56,544 nucleotides of DNA from a virus: positions 1-56,544 of IMG/VR virus record IMGVR_UViG_3300050132_000119; one strand, given 5' to 3'. Positions 1 to 7,825 of the stretch are shown here, piece after piece. Position 1 is the stretch's first letter, and each line of letters opens with the position of its first letter. Made by a program: the position numbers and the translations under genes. The notes under the pieces were generated by a model, which saw nothing but the letters and a program-made list of their open reading frames with translations, made no database searches and was not told where the DNA came from.

Positions 1-480
1 CGTGGCGCGGACCTGCGTGGCGCGGACCTGCGTGGCGCGGACCTGCGTGGCGCGGACCTGGGTGACGCGAACCTGTATGGCGCGTACCTGCGTGGCGCGG
101 ACCTGGGTGACGCGGACCTGGGTGACGCGAACCTGTATGGCGCGGACCTGCGTGGCGCGGACCTGCGTGGCGCGGACCTGCGTGGCGCGGACCTGCGTGG
201 CGCGGACCTGGGTGACGCGAACCTGTATGGCGCGAACCTGCGTGGCGCGGACCTGGGTGACGCGGACCTGGGTGACGCGAACCTGTATGGCGCGGACCTG
301 TATGGCGCGGACCTGCGTGGCGCGGACCTGCGTGGCGCGAACCTGGGTGACGCGAACCTGTATGGCGCGGACCTGTATGGCGCGGACCTGGGTGACGCGA
401 ACCTGCGTGGCGCGGACCTGCGTGACGCGAACCTGTATGGCGCGGACCTGCGTGGCGCGAACCTGGGTGGCGCGAACCTG
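1..480 (+). repeat. 32 tandem 15-bp units coding the pentapeptide solenoid
   Basis: Units of the form cgtggcgcggacctg run without interruption. They vary mainly at the first two codons (cgt/ggt/tat and ggc/gac) and at gac/aac. Such near-identity suggests homogenisation by unequal recombination or slippage, and it is a plausible reason for the sequence ending here. Confidence 0.95.
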
Positions 481-741
481 GGTGATAAAGGAAAACTCGT
501 CGGTGACCGACCCTACTTATCCATTGGACCAATTGGTTCACGCTCCGACTACCTAACTCTGTGGCTCACGGACAAGGATTGCTATGTCAAGGCGGGATGC
601 TTCTTTGATACCTTGGACAAGTTCGCTGAAGCCGTGGAGAAGACTCATGGTGACAGTGACCACGGTAAAGAGTATCAGATGGCGATACTGATGATGGAGA
701 GTCATGTTGCGATCTGGACGCCGAAGGGAGAGCGGAAATGA
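1..741 (+). CDS. Pentapeptide-repeat protein, 5' end cut by window edge
   Basis: The frame starting at base 1 is open to a TGA at 739-741. Its first 160 codons are 32 consecutive pentapeptides of the type R-G-A-D-L, G-D-A-N-L or Y-G-A-D-L, the A(D/N)LXX pattern of right-handed quadrilateral beta-helix proteins. About 86 non-repeat residues follow (motifs GPIGSRSDYLTLW and GCFFDTLDKFAEAVEKTHG) and match the C-terminal domain of the hexapeptide-repeat protein two genes downstream. The start codon lies outside the window. Some pentapeptide proteins (MfpA, Qnr) mimic DNA and bind gyrase; a role as DNA mimic or host-enzyme inhibitor is only an inference here. Confidence 0.85.
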   Translation, partial: RGADLRGADLRGADLRGADLGDANLYGAYLRGADLGDADLGDANLYGADLRGADLRGADLRGADLRGADLGDANLYGANLRGADLGDADLGDANLYGADLYGADLRGADLRGANLGDANLYGADLYGADLGDANLRGADLRDANLYGADLRGANLGGANLGDKGKLVGDRPYLSIGPIGSRSDYLTLWLTDKDCYVKAGCFFDTLDKFAEAVEKTHGDSDHGKEYQMAILMMESHVAIWTPKGERK

Positions 742-950
742 AACTACCTGAACTACCGAAACCAGACTTCATGGAAGGTGGTAGAGACTGGCCCCTACGC
801 GGAGCGTGGATAGAGTGTCAGATGCAAGCCTACGGAGAAGCCTGCTACCGGGCTGCGATTGGGGATGCTGCTAAGGCGGCAGATGAGGAACAAGGTCCAA
901 CTAACGGAATATACACTGTGCATCACCGTAACTCAAAAGGACTGCAATGA
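738..950 (+). CDS. Small hypothetical protein between the two solenoid genes
   Basis: A 70-residue protein with no recognised family; it is rich in Ala, Gly and acidic residues. Its ATG overlaps the stop of the pentapeptide gene (ATGA), and its own stop overlaps the next ATG in the same way, so the three genes look translationally coupled. The last 13 or so codons are also copy 1 of a 41-bp element (912-952) found again before the gene at 14625, so the C-terminus may be dictated by a regulatory sequence rather than by protein function. Confidence 0.65.
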   Translation: MKLPELPKPDFMEGGRDWPLRGAWIECQMQAYGEACYRAAIGDAAKAADEEQGPTNGIYTVHHRNSKGLQ

Positions 951-952
951 AA
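912..952 (+). repeat. Direct repeat copy 1: leader and ribosome-binding segment
   Basis: This segment matches 14590-14630 at 39 of 41 bases. It holds a TACACT (possible -10), an AAAAGGA Shine-Dalgarno and the ATGAAA start of the following gene. The same leader therefore serves two genes 13.7 kb apart. Confidence 0.85.
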
Positions 953-1549
953 TACGAATTTGTTCCAGGCGATGAGATAACCATCGCACCAGGCCGAACA
1001 GTGAAGCGGATTCGCGCACTTGTCGCTATTACCTCGATGTGCGTTGCTCCTGGCGACCTTGGTGGATATGTTGAGTCGGAGAAAAATCTCGCACGGATTT
1101 CCGGCAACGCATGGATTTATGACAACGCACAGATTTCCGGCAACGCATGGATTTCCGGCAACGCACGGATTTCCGGCAACGCATGGATTTCCGGCAACGC
1201 ACAGATTTACGGCAACGCACGGATTTCCGGCAACGCATGGATTTACGGCGACGCACAGATTTACGGCAACGCATGGATTTCCGGCAACGCACAGATTTAC
1301 GGCAACGCACAGATTTACGGCAGAGGTCTTATCTTTTGGGCTTCACAAGTCGGTACAGAAAATGGGACGCTGACGGTCTACAACACAAAAGACAACACGC
1401 TAGAGGTAACTCGTGGTTGCTTTCGCGGAACCATTGACGAGTTCATTTCTGCATCTGAAAAGAAACATGACGATGAAACTCATCTTGAGTACCGAATGCT
1501 GATTGAAGTTGCACATTCGCGCATTACACGATCACGGACGAAATCATGA
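947..1549 (+). CDS. Hexapeptide-repeat (left-handed beta-helix type) protein
   Basis: A 200-residue protein. Residues of about 50-125 are tandem hexapeptides of the type S-G-N-A-W-I, Y-G-N-A-Q-I and S-G-N-A-R-I, the period of left-handed parallel beta-helices. The N-terminal part contains APGDLGGYVESEKNL, as in other phage GNA-repeat proteins. The last 65 or so residues (GTLTVYNTKDN, GCFRGTIDEF, LEYRMLI) align with the C-terminal domain of the pentapeptide protein at 1-741. The start is preceded by AAAAGGA. The function is unknown; such solenoids usually trimerise, and no acetyltransferase active site is visible. Confidence 0.85.
   Translation: MKYEFVPGDEITIAPGRTVKRIRALVAITSMCVAPGDLGGYVESEKNLARISGNAWIYDNAQISGNAWISGNARISGNAWISGNAQIYGNARISGNAWIYGDAQIYGNAWISGNAQIYGNAQIYGRGLIFWASQVGTENGTLTVYNTKDNTLEVTRGCFRGTIDEFISASEKKHDDETHLEYRMLIEVAHSRITRSRTKS
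1096..1323 (+). repeat. 18-bp tandem repeats coding hexapeptides
   Basis: Units of the form ggcaacgcatggatttcc repeat about a dozen times. Variation is concentrated at atgg/acgg/acag and ttcc/ttac. One unit has gac in place of ggc at its start and another has ggcgac. Confidence 0.9.
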
Positions 1550-1659
1550 AACCTCTCCACTATTACTCAATCCGGGTGACCACTCCAACCGGGAACTGCT
1601 CAGAGATGGGACTACGGAAACTTGCCCGTGCGATACTCGATGAGGTAGAAGCATTATGA
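1546..1659 (+). CDS. Short protein sharing its N-terminus with the gene at 14625
   Basis: A 37-residue ORF beginning MKPLHYYSIRVTTPTGNCS. Its first 19 residues equal the start of the 123-residue protein at 14625, and the DNA is also similar. It then diverges into a short helical tail (GLRKLARAILDEVEAL). The ATGA overlap with the previous gene and the GAGGTAGAA near its end suit coupled translation. It looks like a truncated or recombinant copy of the 14625 gene, whose function is unknown. Confidence 0.6.
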   Translation: MKPLHYYSIRVTTPTGNCSEMGLRKLARAILDEVEAL

Positions 1660-1823
1660 GTAACGAAATCTGTGAGTTCCGGGACTGTGAAGAAGTAGCC
1701 ACTACATATGACGAAGCAATGCATTCGTGGCTGTGTGAGCGCCACGAAAACGGCCTGGATAATCCAACTGGTTATTGCTCCCGTGACTGCCAGCTTGGTT
1801 ACGGATGCGATGGATCATGTTAA
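1656..1823 (+). CDS. Cysteine-rich small protein
   Basis: A 55-residue protein whose ATG overlaps the preceding stop. It has about seven cysteines, grouped as EICEFRDC near the N-terminus, WLCERH in the middle and YCSRDCQLGYGC near the end. The spacing suggests a small zinc-binding domain, but no known finger family fits exactly. The sequence encodes real-looking protein throughout and the reading frame is tightly packed between its neighbours. Confidence 0.65.
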   Translation: MSNEICEFRDCEEVATTYDEAMHSWLCERHENGLDNPTGYCSRDCQLGYGCDGSC

Positions 1824-1833
1824 GGTTAGACAT

Positions 1834-2052
1834 ATGAACCTCCTAATCCCCGGATACATCCCCGAAGGCTGGACCCGAGGCACTGCACTCACCATCTGGA
1901 AAGCGAGACCTGGCTATCGTGGTGCGGTGTTTCAGAACTTCACCAACTACTCACCAGACGCCGTGATACCGGCAATCGCAGCCATAGAGTTCCACTACGA
2001 TGACCACCCTGAAGTTGAAGAGTGGTTAAAGTGGTGGCAGTCTAAGACTTAA
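1834..2052 (+). CDS. Conserved hypothetical protein (72 residues)
   Basis: The start was chosen at 1834 because TTAAGG sits about 8 bases upstream, whereas an earlier in-frame ATG lies inside the cysteine-rich gene. The protein begins MNLLIPGYIPEGWTRGTALT and is rich in aromatic residues. It ends in an acidic/tryptophan stretch (EVEEWLKWWQS). No family was recognised. Its stop lies one base from the stop of the convergent primase gene, with no terminator between them. Confidence 0.65.
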   Translation: MNLLIPGYIPEGWTRGTALTIWKARPGYRGAVFQNFTNYSPDAVIPAIAAIEFHYDDHPEVEEWLKWWQSKT

Positions 2053-2053
2053 C

Positions 2054-4525
2054 CTACCCACCCACATACCCATGCACCGCAGGTGCTGGGTTCGGTGAAT
2101 CCCGGTATATGAAGTTCACCCGCCGCTGCTTGGCATTGATCACCCTCATCCGATGCTCTGCGAACCCATTAGCCAGAGCCGGATTGAGTGCCCACTGAGC
2201 CTGATGCTTGCTCTCCCCGGACTTGTCATCCAGACGCAAGACCCATTTGTCCCGCTCCAGCGGAATCATGGCTGAGTAGACCGCCTGATCCTGTTGCCAT
2301 ACCCCCAGCTTCCCGATTCTGTTACGAGCAGCATGTTTGAATGTTGGCAGATCCACAACCCCGTCATCACAGTGCTGAATGACCCACTCTGCCGCCCACT
2401 CATCAAATGATCCACCTTCAGCGCTATCCAGAGCGTACCTTAGTGCGGGAATCACGTAACCTTTGATGATCTCGCAAACCCGGTCCACGGTAGCCGCTGA
2501 TACCTGAGGATTGAATGGAGACTCCAGCATATGGAACATGAGCGACAGTCGGCCACACAACCCCTCCATCTTGCCGAACGCAGTCATGAACGTATCGTCG
2601 GACTGCAGCAACCTCTCATCATCCCGTTGCCTGAGATACCAGTCCTGGAACTGGTCATAAACCTTGAACGCTTCCGGCGTCATGGTGTAGGTCATGGCTG
2701 GCATCGCATAGATGATGCGGATCGTCTGTTCCCAGACGCCAGTATTCTGGAGGAACTCGGGAATCGGTTTGGGTTTGCGTGTCATGTCGCCATTGAGTAC
2801 ACAAGGTATGAACCGCTGAATCATGCCGTCAGCGCTCAGGGAGTGCAGATGCTCTTGAAACACTCGTGGCTGGATATTCCCGTAAATCGATACAGCCATG
2901 TTCTCGGCCCGGATGCTCCCTGAGCCCACACGGTCCATTTCATAGGGTGCTGACTCGTACGATTTGGTCCAGCAGGATCTGTCCTCACCGGACTGCTTAT
3001 CCGTCATCTTGCGAACCCATGAGTTCATCTCGTCTAGGGCGCACAGCAGACCACGAGGTCTGTCGGCGCACATCCTTGCCAGCTTCTGTGAGGTCACATC
3101 GTCCACGGTCAAGCGCAGAGGCACGGGCTGAGGGTCCAAGTCCGGGACAGAGGGAGCCTGACCCCCGAGCATAGCCTCTGGGGATGCTCGGAACTCAAGA
3201 AACGCTTTTTTTGACGATGCGTAAGCCGCCTCCTTTCCTTCCCAGTCCAGCAGATCCTTGGCGAACCGAATCCGATCCTCTTCCTCAATCAGGCGAAGCG
3301 GGGCGAACATGGGAGTGGACCCCGGAGTCTTTTTGTCGGCGGGTGCACCGATGGTCATGAGCCACAGGACCGGAGGAACCTTGAAGCCGGGGAGAATCTC
3401 AAGCCGGGACCGGGCATCTACGGCACCGCAGGCCGTAGCGAGTCCTGCGAATAAGGGGACCAGGGGGTCACAGCCTACAGTCTCACCAATTTCGGTGGCC
3501 CTGCGCGCCAGCACTGTGGGCCAGAGCGATATGTCCATCACTGGTGGCTTTGGGCGCATGTCATTCAGCATGGACTCCGGTGTCGCTGGGGCTGCGGTAC
3601 CCATTGCGGTAAAGAGTCCTGCTACGTCGATAGGGGGGCGAGTCCACCCATGTTCTTTGGCGATTTTGAACAGGGAGCCGAGTTTCACCCCAGTCGCTTT
3701 ATCCGGTTTAAACGAGTTCCATTGCGCCAATATCTCGCGCTCACCAGGAAACTTGGTTTCTGCGGTCTTGGACCATTGCATCCAGAGATGCAGGCCTTGT
3801 TCGAGATTGCTGATCTGGGTACTGGCCCAGTGGAGCGCCATTCCGCATACCACCCAGTCCTCACGGGAGCAGTCTGCTGGAATACTCTCAAGGGCAGACT
3901 CTATTTCACTCCAGTCTGCGGTCATGGCACCTGCGGGTGCCATGATGCTGGGTTCTGTGAGCATTCCTTGCCATAGATCAAGGAGAGCTTTGGGGATATG
4001 TGGTAACCGGGTCCAATGACCTTTCCCGGCCCACTGATATGGCTGCAGGGTTATCGGGTGGATCGATGGGGGCAGGACATCTTGTGTTGTCAGACCGTTA
4101 GAGGTGGCGCACCGTAGCTCATAAACAACAGTTCCGTCAATGGAAATTCGCTTGGATGGGAGCGGGGTATCAAGTTTGTAAAGCAGCTTGCCGTGTCCTG
4201 CCCTGCCCGAGTCCACGATAACGGCATCATTGGCGTCATAGAGCGCTTGGAGGTCAATACCCTGGAGTGCCAGCATCCCGACTGCTGTGGACCATGAATC
4301 TATATCAATTGCACAGGTTCCGCTATAAGCATGAGCCAAGCCAATGCCATATCCGTGAGGCAGATCGGACTGGCTCCTGAGTGCGTTTTCCTTGAGGTTC
4401 CAGCCAGCGGTGCGTGGACCTTTTGTTCCTTGGGGGATGGGGACTAATGAAAATCCGTGGCGGATATACGCATCGACTGATGCAGGGTGCTGTGCTACGT
4501 GGGTTACTTGGGAGACTGCGCTCAT
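2054..4525 (-). CDS. Primase-polymerase / helicase (AEP + PriCT + DUF3987)
   Basis: An 823-residue replication protein. Residues of about 15-190 form an archaeo-eukaryotic-type primase-polymerase domain: metal-binding DID at 73-75 (CAIDIDSW), GRAGHGKLLYKL with H111, E136 in VVYELRC, and the typical DVLPPSIHP. Residues of about 205-290 resemble the PriCT-2 module (DWVVCGMALHWA, GVKLGSLFKIAKEHGW). The remainder resembles DUF3987, with GAPADKKTPG as a P-loop-like site. It should prime and unwind at the phage origin. It is the only leftward gene in the left arm. An in-frame TAG lies 15 bases upstream of the ATG, so the start is fixed even though no good Shine-Dalgarno is visible. Confidence 0.88.
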   Translation of the reverse strand: MSAVSQVTHVAQHPASVDAYIRHGFSLVPIPQGTKGPRTAGWNLKENALRSQSDLPHGYGIGLAHAYSGTCAIDIDSWSTAVGMLALQGIDLQALYDANDAVIVDSGRAGHGKLLYKLDTPLPSKRISIDGTVVYELRCATSNGLTTQDVLPPSIHPITLQPYQWAGKGHWTRLPHIPKALLDLWQGMLTEPSIMAPAGAMTADWSEIESALESIPADCSREDWVVCGMALHWASTQISNLEQGLHLWMQWSKTAETKFPGEREILAQWNSFKPDKATGVKLGSLFKIAKEHGWTRPPIDVAGLFTAMGTAAPATPESMLNDMRPKPPVMDISLWPTVLARRATEIGETVGCDPLVPLFAGLATACGAVDARSRLEILPGFKVPPVLWLMTIGAPADKKTPGSTPMFAPLRLIEEEDRIRFAKDLLDWEGKEAAYASSKKAFLEFRASPEAMLGGQAPSVPDLDPQPVPLRLTVDDVTSQKLARMCADRPRGLLCALDEMNSWVRKMTDKQSGEDRSCWTKSYESAPYEMDRVGSGSIRAENMAVSIYGNIQPRVFQEHLHSLSADGMIQRFIPCVLNGDMTRKPKPIPEFLQNTGVWEQTIRIIYAMPAMTYTMTPEAFKVYDQFQDWYLRQRDDERLLQSDDTFMTAFGKMEGLCGRLSLMFHMLESPFNPQVSAATVDRVCEIIKGYVIPALRYALDSAEGGSFDEWAAEWVIQHCDDGVVDLPTFKHAARNRIGKLGVWQQDQAVYSAMIPLERDKWVLRLDDKSGESKHQAQWALNPALANGFAEHRMRVINAKQRRVNFIYRDSPNPAPAVHGYVGG

Positions 4526-4695
4526 ACTGTTACACCACTATGTGCGCCAACCAACAGAAGTGCCATTGACTCAGGGGTCATACTTGAGACGGGCGTATGG
4601 GTGGTCATGCTGCTGCTCTCGCTTGGAGCCAGTCTATGGGAGTGGTCTGCTTTGACATTTCGCAACTTTCTAGAATTTATTTTTGTGGAACGATG

Positions 4696-4725
4696 TTGAC
4701 AAGTGTAAACGTCATCGGGTAGAAT
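4696..4725 (+). promoter_or_regulatory. Sigma-70 promoter for the replication operon
   Basis: TTGACA (4696-4701) and TAGAAT (4720-4725) are separated by 18 bases, 28 bases before the first gene of the rightward replication block. A second TTGACA (4652-4657) and TAGAAT (4671-4676) occur just upstream but are only 13 bases apart. The region is divergent between the primase and the RHH gene. Confidence 0.75.
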
Positions 4726-4753
4726 CGCAACAACGAAATCGAGAAAGTTTGAA

Positions 4754-4951
4754 ATGAAGCGAAAACTCCTAACCGCCTTCCTCAGTGTTCGACTGACACC
4801 TGAGAGGCACACAGCGTTCTATCGCAAGGCTGATCAGTACGGGAGACCGTCTGACCTCTTGCGAGAACTGGTAGAAGCGTTCATCGATGACCGCCTGACC
4901 ATCAAACCTCCGTCAACCGTAAAGAAAGACCTATATGTCAATCTCAAATGA
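4754..4951 (+). CDS. Ribbon-helix-helix type regulator
   Basis: A 65-residue basic protein. The segment LLTAFLSVRLTPERHTAFYR followed by two predicted helices (DLLRELVEAFIDDRL) fits the Arc/CopG-like ribbon-helix-helix fold. It is the first gene after the 4696-4725 promoter, a usual position for an autoregulating early repressor. It overlaps the next gene by 17 bases. The family assignment rests on pattern only. Confidence 0.6.
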   Translation: MKRKLLTAFLSVRLTPERHTAFYRKADQYGRPSDLLRELVEAFIDDRLTIKPPSTVKKDLYVNLK

Positions 4952-5417
4952 AGCCATCATCGCAATCGCCACCGCTGTAACCGCTAATGCCACGGTCCTC
5001 CAGACCCTGGTTAACTCGCTTCCCCGTGAAGCTCAGGCCAAGGTTACTCACATCGCAATGGCACCAACAGCCATCCATATTACTCCAACCCCTGCTCCCG
5101 CGCCAGCACCAATCGCAACAGTTACACCTATCCAGGCTGCTGTAATCCCCGTAGCCGCTCCCGTGGCTCAGGTTGCTGCAATGCCCCCACCCCCCTCGTT
5201 CCAGGCTCCTGTAGCGGCTCCTGCTGCCACTGGCGCACCGTTTACTGATGCCAAGGGTCTGCTGGAATGGGTGATGAAAAGTTACAAAGAAATGGGATCT
5301 GAAAAGGGTGCTGGGATTCAGGGGGTTCTGGTGAGTCTCGGGTACAACAATATCAATGATGTAAATCCTATGCACTATGCGGCGCTGTATCAAGGCGTAG
5401 AATCCCTTAAAGGCTGA
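4935..5417 (+). CDS. Ala/Pro-linker protein of the replication module
   Basis: A 160-residue protein with three parts: a helical N-terminus (about 1-40), an Ala/Pro/Val-rich linker (about 43-95, with TPTPAPAPAPIATVTPIQ), and a conserved-looking C-terminal domain (FTDAKGLLEWVMKSYKEMG, VLVSLGYNNINDVNPMHY). The composition suggests two small domains joined by a flexible tether. It lies directly upstream of a lipoprotein and the DUF2800 nuclease. The function is unknown; an adaptor role in replication is a guess. Confidence 0.7.
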   Translation: MSISNEAIIAIATAVTANATVLQTLVNSLPREAQAKVTHIAMAPTAIHITPTPAPAPAPIATVTPIQAAVIPVAAPVAQVAAMPPPPSFQAPVAAPAATGAPFTDAKGLLEWVMKSYKEMGSEKGAGIQGVLVSLGYNNINDVNPMHYAALYQGVESLKG

Positions 5418-5419
5418 CC

Positions 5420-5647
5420 ATGAAGAAACTCTTAATTCTCGTCATGACCCTTATCCTTCTTTCGGGATGCGCTAGTCGCACCGAGTTCGGTGAATGCATT
5501 GGTGTCACCAAGGAGGATGAAAAACCTGACCTTGTTTATAAACTGAGTGTCAGAAATGTGGTACTTGCTGCCGTGTTCTTTCAAACTCTCTTCACACCGA
5601 TTGTTGTTCTGGTGAACGAAACCTATTGTCCGGTAGGCCGAAAATGA
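5420..5647 (+). CDS. Small lipoprotein
   Basis: A 75-residue protein with a charged start (MKKLL), a hydrophobic core and the lipobox LLSGC followed by AS, so Cys17 should be the lipidated residue. A second hydrophobic stretch (VVLAAVFFQTLFTPIVVLV) lies near residues 47-65. It sits among replication genes and overlaps the next gene by ATGA. Possible roles are superinfection exclusion or envelope modification early in infection; nothing in the sequence decides between them. Confidence 0.75.
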   Translation: MKKLLILVMTLILLSGCASRTEFGECIGVTKEDEKPDLVYKLSVRNVVLAAVFFQTLFTPIVVLVNETYCPVGRK

Positions 5648-6963
5648 CCACTCACGCCAAACTTTCCCCCAGCAAACGGGCTCAGTGGTCCCGGTGCCCC
5701 GGCTCCGTCCGGGAGCAGGCAAGGTACCCCGATTTCTCTGGTCCTTCTGCCATAGATGGTACCCACTCGCATCGGTTGCTCGAAATCTGCCTCAAGGGCG
5801 GTAACAATGCCGCTGAGTTCCTTGGAAAAGAACTTGAGAGTCATGAGGGTAAATTCATCGTAGACCGTGACCGTGCTGCTCGGGTGCAGATTGCTCTGGA
5901 TTACGTGGACAAGCGGGTAAATGACGCCACGGGTGGGTGCAGGGTGCTTGCAGAATCCAAGGTTGACCCAGAACATCTGATTGGTCGTGACGATATGTCA
6001 GGCACCACAGATATCCGGCTGTACTACGATGATATTATGGAGGTCTGCGATTACAAAGATGGGTTCGGTGACGTGGATGTGGTGAACAACGAACAGCTTG
6101 AACAATATGCTCTTGGGGCACTGGCTGAGTTGAAGTTACCCATCAATGCCGTGTATCCCTTCAAATGGGTCCGCATGACCATTATCCAGCCCAAGTTGGC
6201 CCTCAAGGGTTTACCCGTAATCACATCGCACATTTTGTCGGTAGCGGATATCCTGGGTATGATTGGTCGCATGGTGGTGGAAGCCAAGGCAACCGATGAC
6301 CCAGAGGCTCCTTTGATTGCCGGTGACAAGCAATGCAAGTTCTGCCGGGTTCCTGCGTGTACGGCAAAAGCGGCAAAAGTAATGGAGGATATCGGTGTCA
6401 TGTTTCAACCAACTAACCAATTCGTTATCCCGATTGCTGTTGCGCCGGATACGCAAATCCTTGAAATTGCGCACCAGGCCGCTGGTAAAGATCCTGCTGT
6501 CATGGACAACAGCCAACTGCGTCAGATTCTGGAAGCGGCACCGCTGATGCGCCAGCTTCTGGATGATGTGGATACCGAGGTGCTGAAGCGATTCAAAGCG
6601 GGTGTCTCGATCCCCGGATTGAAGGCTGTCAATGGTCGCGGCTCAAGGAACTGGAATCTTCCTGAAGACCAGATCGCGGACAAGCTGATCAAGATGGGTA
6701 TTCCCAAGGGTTCGGTCTACGAGACAAAATTGGTGTCCCCAGCCAAGGTGGAAAAGCTGTCCTGGGAAAAGACTAAGGCGGGCGAGAAGATTCAAGCTCA
6801 ACTGAGTGAGCGTCAACTCAAGACCCTTGAAACTGAATATGTGACAAAACTCGGCGGTAAGCTGACTATTGTTCCCGAATCCGATCCACGGCCTGCTGTG
6901 ATCTTGGATGCGTCTCCGATGTTCCAGCCAACTACGGAGTTGCTTCCATCATGGCTAACTTAA
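5644..6963 (+). CDS. DUF2800 Cas4/RecB-like PD-(D/E)XK nuclease
   Basis: A 439-residue protein of the DUF2800 type, common next to phage polymerases. The nuclease core is visible as GTTDIRLYY, then the active-site strand MEVCDYKDG, then NEQLEQYALGAL (a QxxxY motif). A later CKFCRVPAC cluster resembles the cysteines that hold an iron-sulfur cluster in Cas4/AddB nucleases. It probably processes DNA ends in recombination or replication. ATG 5644 overlaps the lipoprotein stop and is preferred to an upstream in-frame TTG at 5626. Confidence 0.85.
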   Translation: MTTHAKLSPSKRAQWSRCPGSVREQARYPDFSGPSAIDGTHSHRLLEICLKGGNNAAEFLGKELESHEGKFIVDRDRAARVQIALDYVDKRVNDATGGCRVLAESKVDPEHLIGRDDMSGTTDIRLYYDDIMEVCDYKDGFGDVDVVNNEQLEQYALGALAELKLPINAVYPFKWVRMTIIQPKLALKGLPVITSHILSVADILGMIGRMVVEAKATDDPEAPLIAGDKQCKFCRVPACTAKAAKVMEDIGVMFQPTNQFVIPIAVAPDTQILEIAHQAAGKDPAVMDNSQLRQILEAAPLMRQLLDDVDTEVLKRFKAGVSIPGLKAVNGRGSRNWNLPEDQIADKLIKMGIPKGSVYETKLVSPAKVEKLSWEKTKAGEKIQAQLSERQLKTLETEYVTKLGGKLTIVPESDPRPAVILDASPMFQPTTELLPSWLT

Positions 6964-7005
6964 TTACTCAAGATGAGTTAAAAGAACGGCTCTGCGGATT
7001 AACGT

Positions 7006-7740
7006 GTGGAAAGCATGAGGAATAAATGTATGAGTTGGCTCTTTTCGCGGGTGCTGGTGGTGGATTGCTTGGAACACAGCAACTCGGTTTCAAAACACTC
7101 TGTGCTGTGGAATTGGACTGGCACCGCCGATGTCTTCTTGCACAGCGACAAAATGAGCGACTCCTACGAGATTCATTCCCGATTTGGGATGACGTTCGTA
7201 CCTTTGACGGTAGAGCGTGGCGCGGCAGAGTTGATATGGTCTCTGGGGGATTTCCTTGCCAAGCGTTCAGCACAGCGGCAAGAGGGCGCAATACTGCCGA
7301 TGACCTTTGGGGGGAAATGCGAAGAGTCGTGGCAGATGTCTCTCCCCGGTACGTCTTCGCCGAAAACGTCAGCACCAAAGCCATTGAAGCCGCTGGGAAC
7401 GAACTGTCCTCGATGGGTTTCAAAGCCGAAATGCTTTCCCTATCTGCGTCAGACTTGGGCGCAGACCACATACGGGAACGGCATTGGCTACTTGCATACA
7501 CCGACGACAAAAGCCAATTACGCAGCCAAATCAATGCAAAAGTGGCCGAGTGCAAGGGCGTTTGTGGAAGTGTTTGGAGTGGTGAACCCGGAAAATCAGG
7601 AATGGCTGATGGGATTTCCACCCGGATGGAGCGATATGAAGCCACTGGAAACGGGCAAGTTCCAGTTGTGGCAGCAGCAGCTTTGTGGACACTTGCAAAC
7701 TCTTGATGCCCGACAATTGCTAGATGACAGACATCCTTGA
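7006..7740 (+). other. Overlapping second reading frame inside the methyltransferase gene
   Basis: A 244-codon frame shifted relative to the methyltransferase spans the whole gene. Its second half reads like protein: YLHTPTTKANYAAKSMQKWP, then NPENQEWLMGFPPGWSD, then KPLETGKFQLWQQQ. These resemble tails I recall on other phage methyltransferase-like proteins. The same bases give motif X (GNGQVP) in the main frame. It may be an overprinted gene, a frameshift product, or a trace of a past frameshift. Its first half looks random, so an internal start would be expected if it is translated at all. Confidence 0.35.
7026..7706 (+). CDS. C5-cytosine DNA methyltransferase
   Basis: A 226-residue protein with the ordered motifs of Dcm-type enzymes: I (LFAGAGGG), IV (GGFPCQ, catalytic Cys), VI (AENVS), VIII (RERHW) and X (GNGQVPVVAAAALW). 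The target-recognition region between VIII and X is very short, so it is a small enzyme of its class. It should methylate cytosine in phage DNA and so guard against restriction. GAGGA about 6 bases before the ATG supports this start. From about 7330 onward the DNA is also open in a second frame with methyltransferase-like signatures (see the 7006-7740 entry). Confidence 0.88.
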   Translation: MYELALFAGAGGGLLGTQQLGFKTLCAVELDWHRRCLLAQRQNERLLRDSFPIWDDVRTFDGRAWRGRVDMVSGGFPCQAFSTAARGRNTADDLWGEMRRVVADVSPRYVFAENVSTKAIEAAGNELSSMGFKAEMLSLSASDLGADHIRERHWLLAYTDDKSQLRSQINAKVAECKGVCGSVWSGEPGKSGMADGISTRMERYEATGNGQVPVVAAAALWTLANS

Positions 7741-7825
7741 CCTTCAGGACTGGACCGTGGTTTCCCAGCACCAAGAAGATGGCGTTTGACAGATCATAGG
7801 GAGACCTCTGGGTGGTCAAACAAAG

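Noticed and set aside
2-556. Open frame of repeated A-R-T-C-V units over the tandem repeat
   Set aside because: It is the +1 shadow of the pentapeptide frame. The true frame gives A(D/N)LXX units and continues into a domain shared with another protein.
1020-1437. Alternative frames over the hexapeptide repeats (T-H-G-F-P-A and M-D-F-R-Q-R type units)
   Set aside because: Any frame of an 18-bp tandem repeat is open and periodic. Only the 947-1549 frame has non-repeat flanking domains and a ribosome-binding site.
4652-4676. Second TTGACA/TAGAAT pair upstream of the main early promoter
   Set aside because: The spacer is only 13 bases, too short for sigma-70.
7724-7789. Mini-ORF MTDILDLQDWTVVSQHQEDG between methyltransferase and HNH genes
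   Set aside because: Only 21 codons, no Shine-Dalgarno, and overlapped by the end of another frame. It could be a remnant of a gene cut by the HNH insertion, but nothing further supports it.
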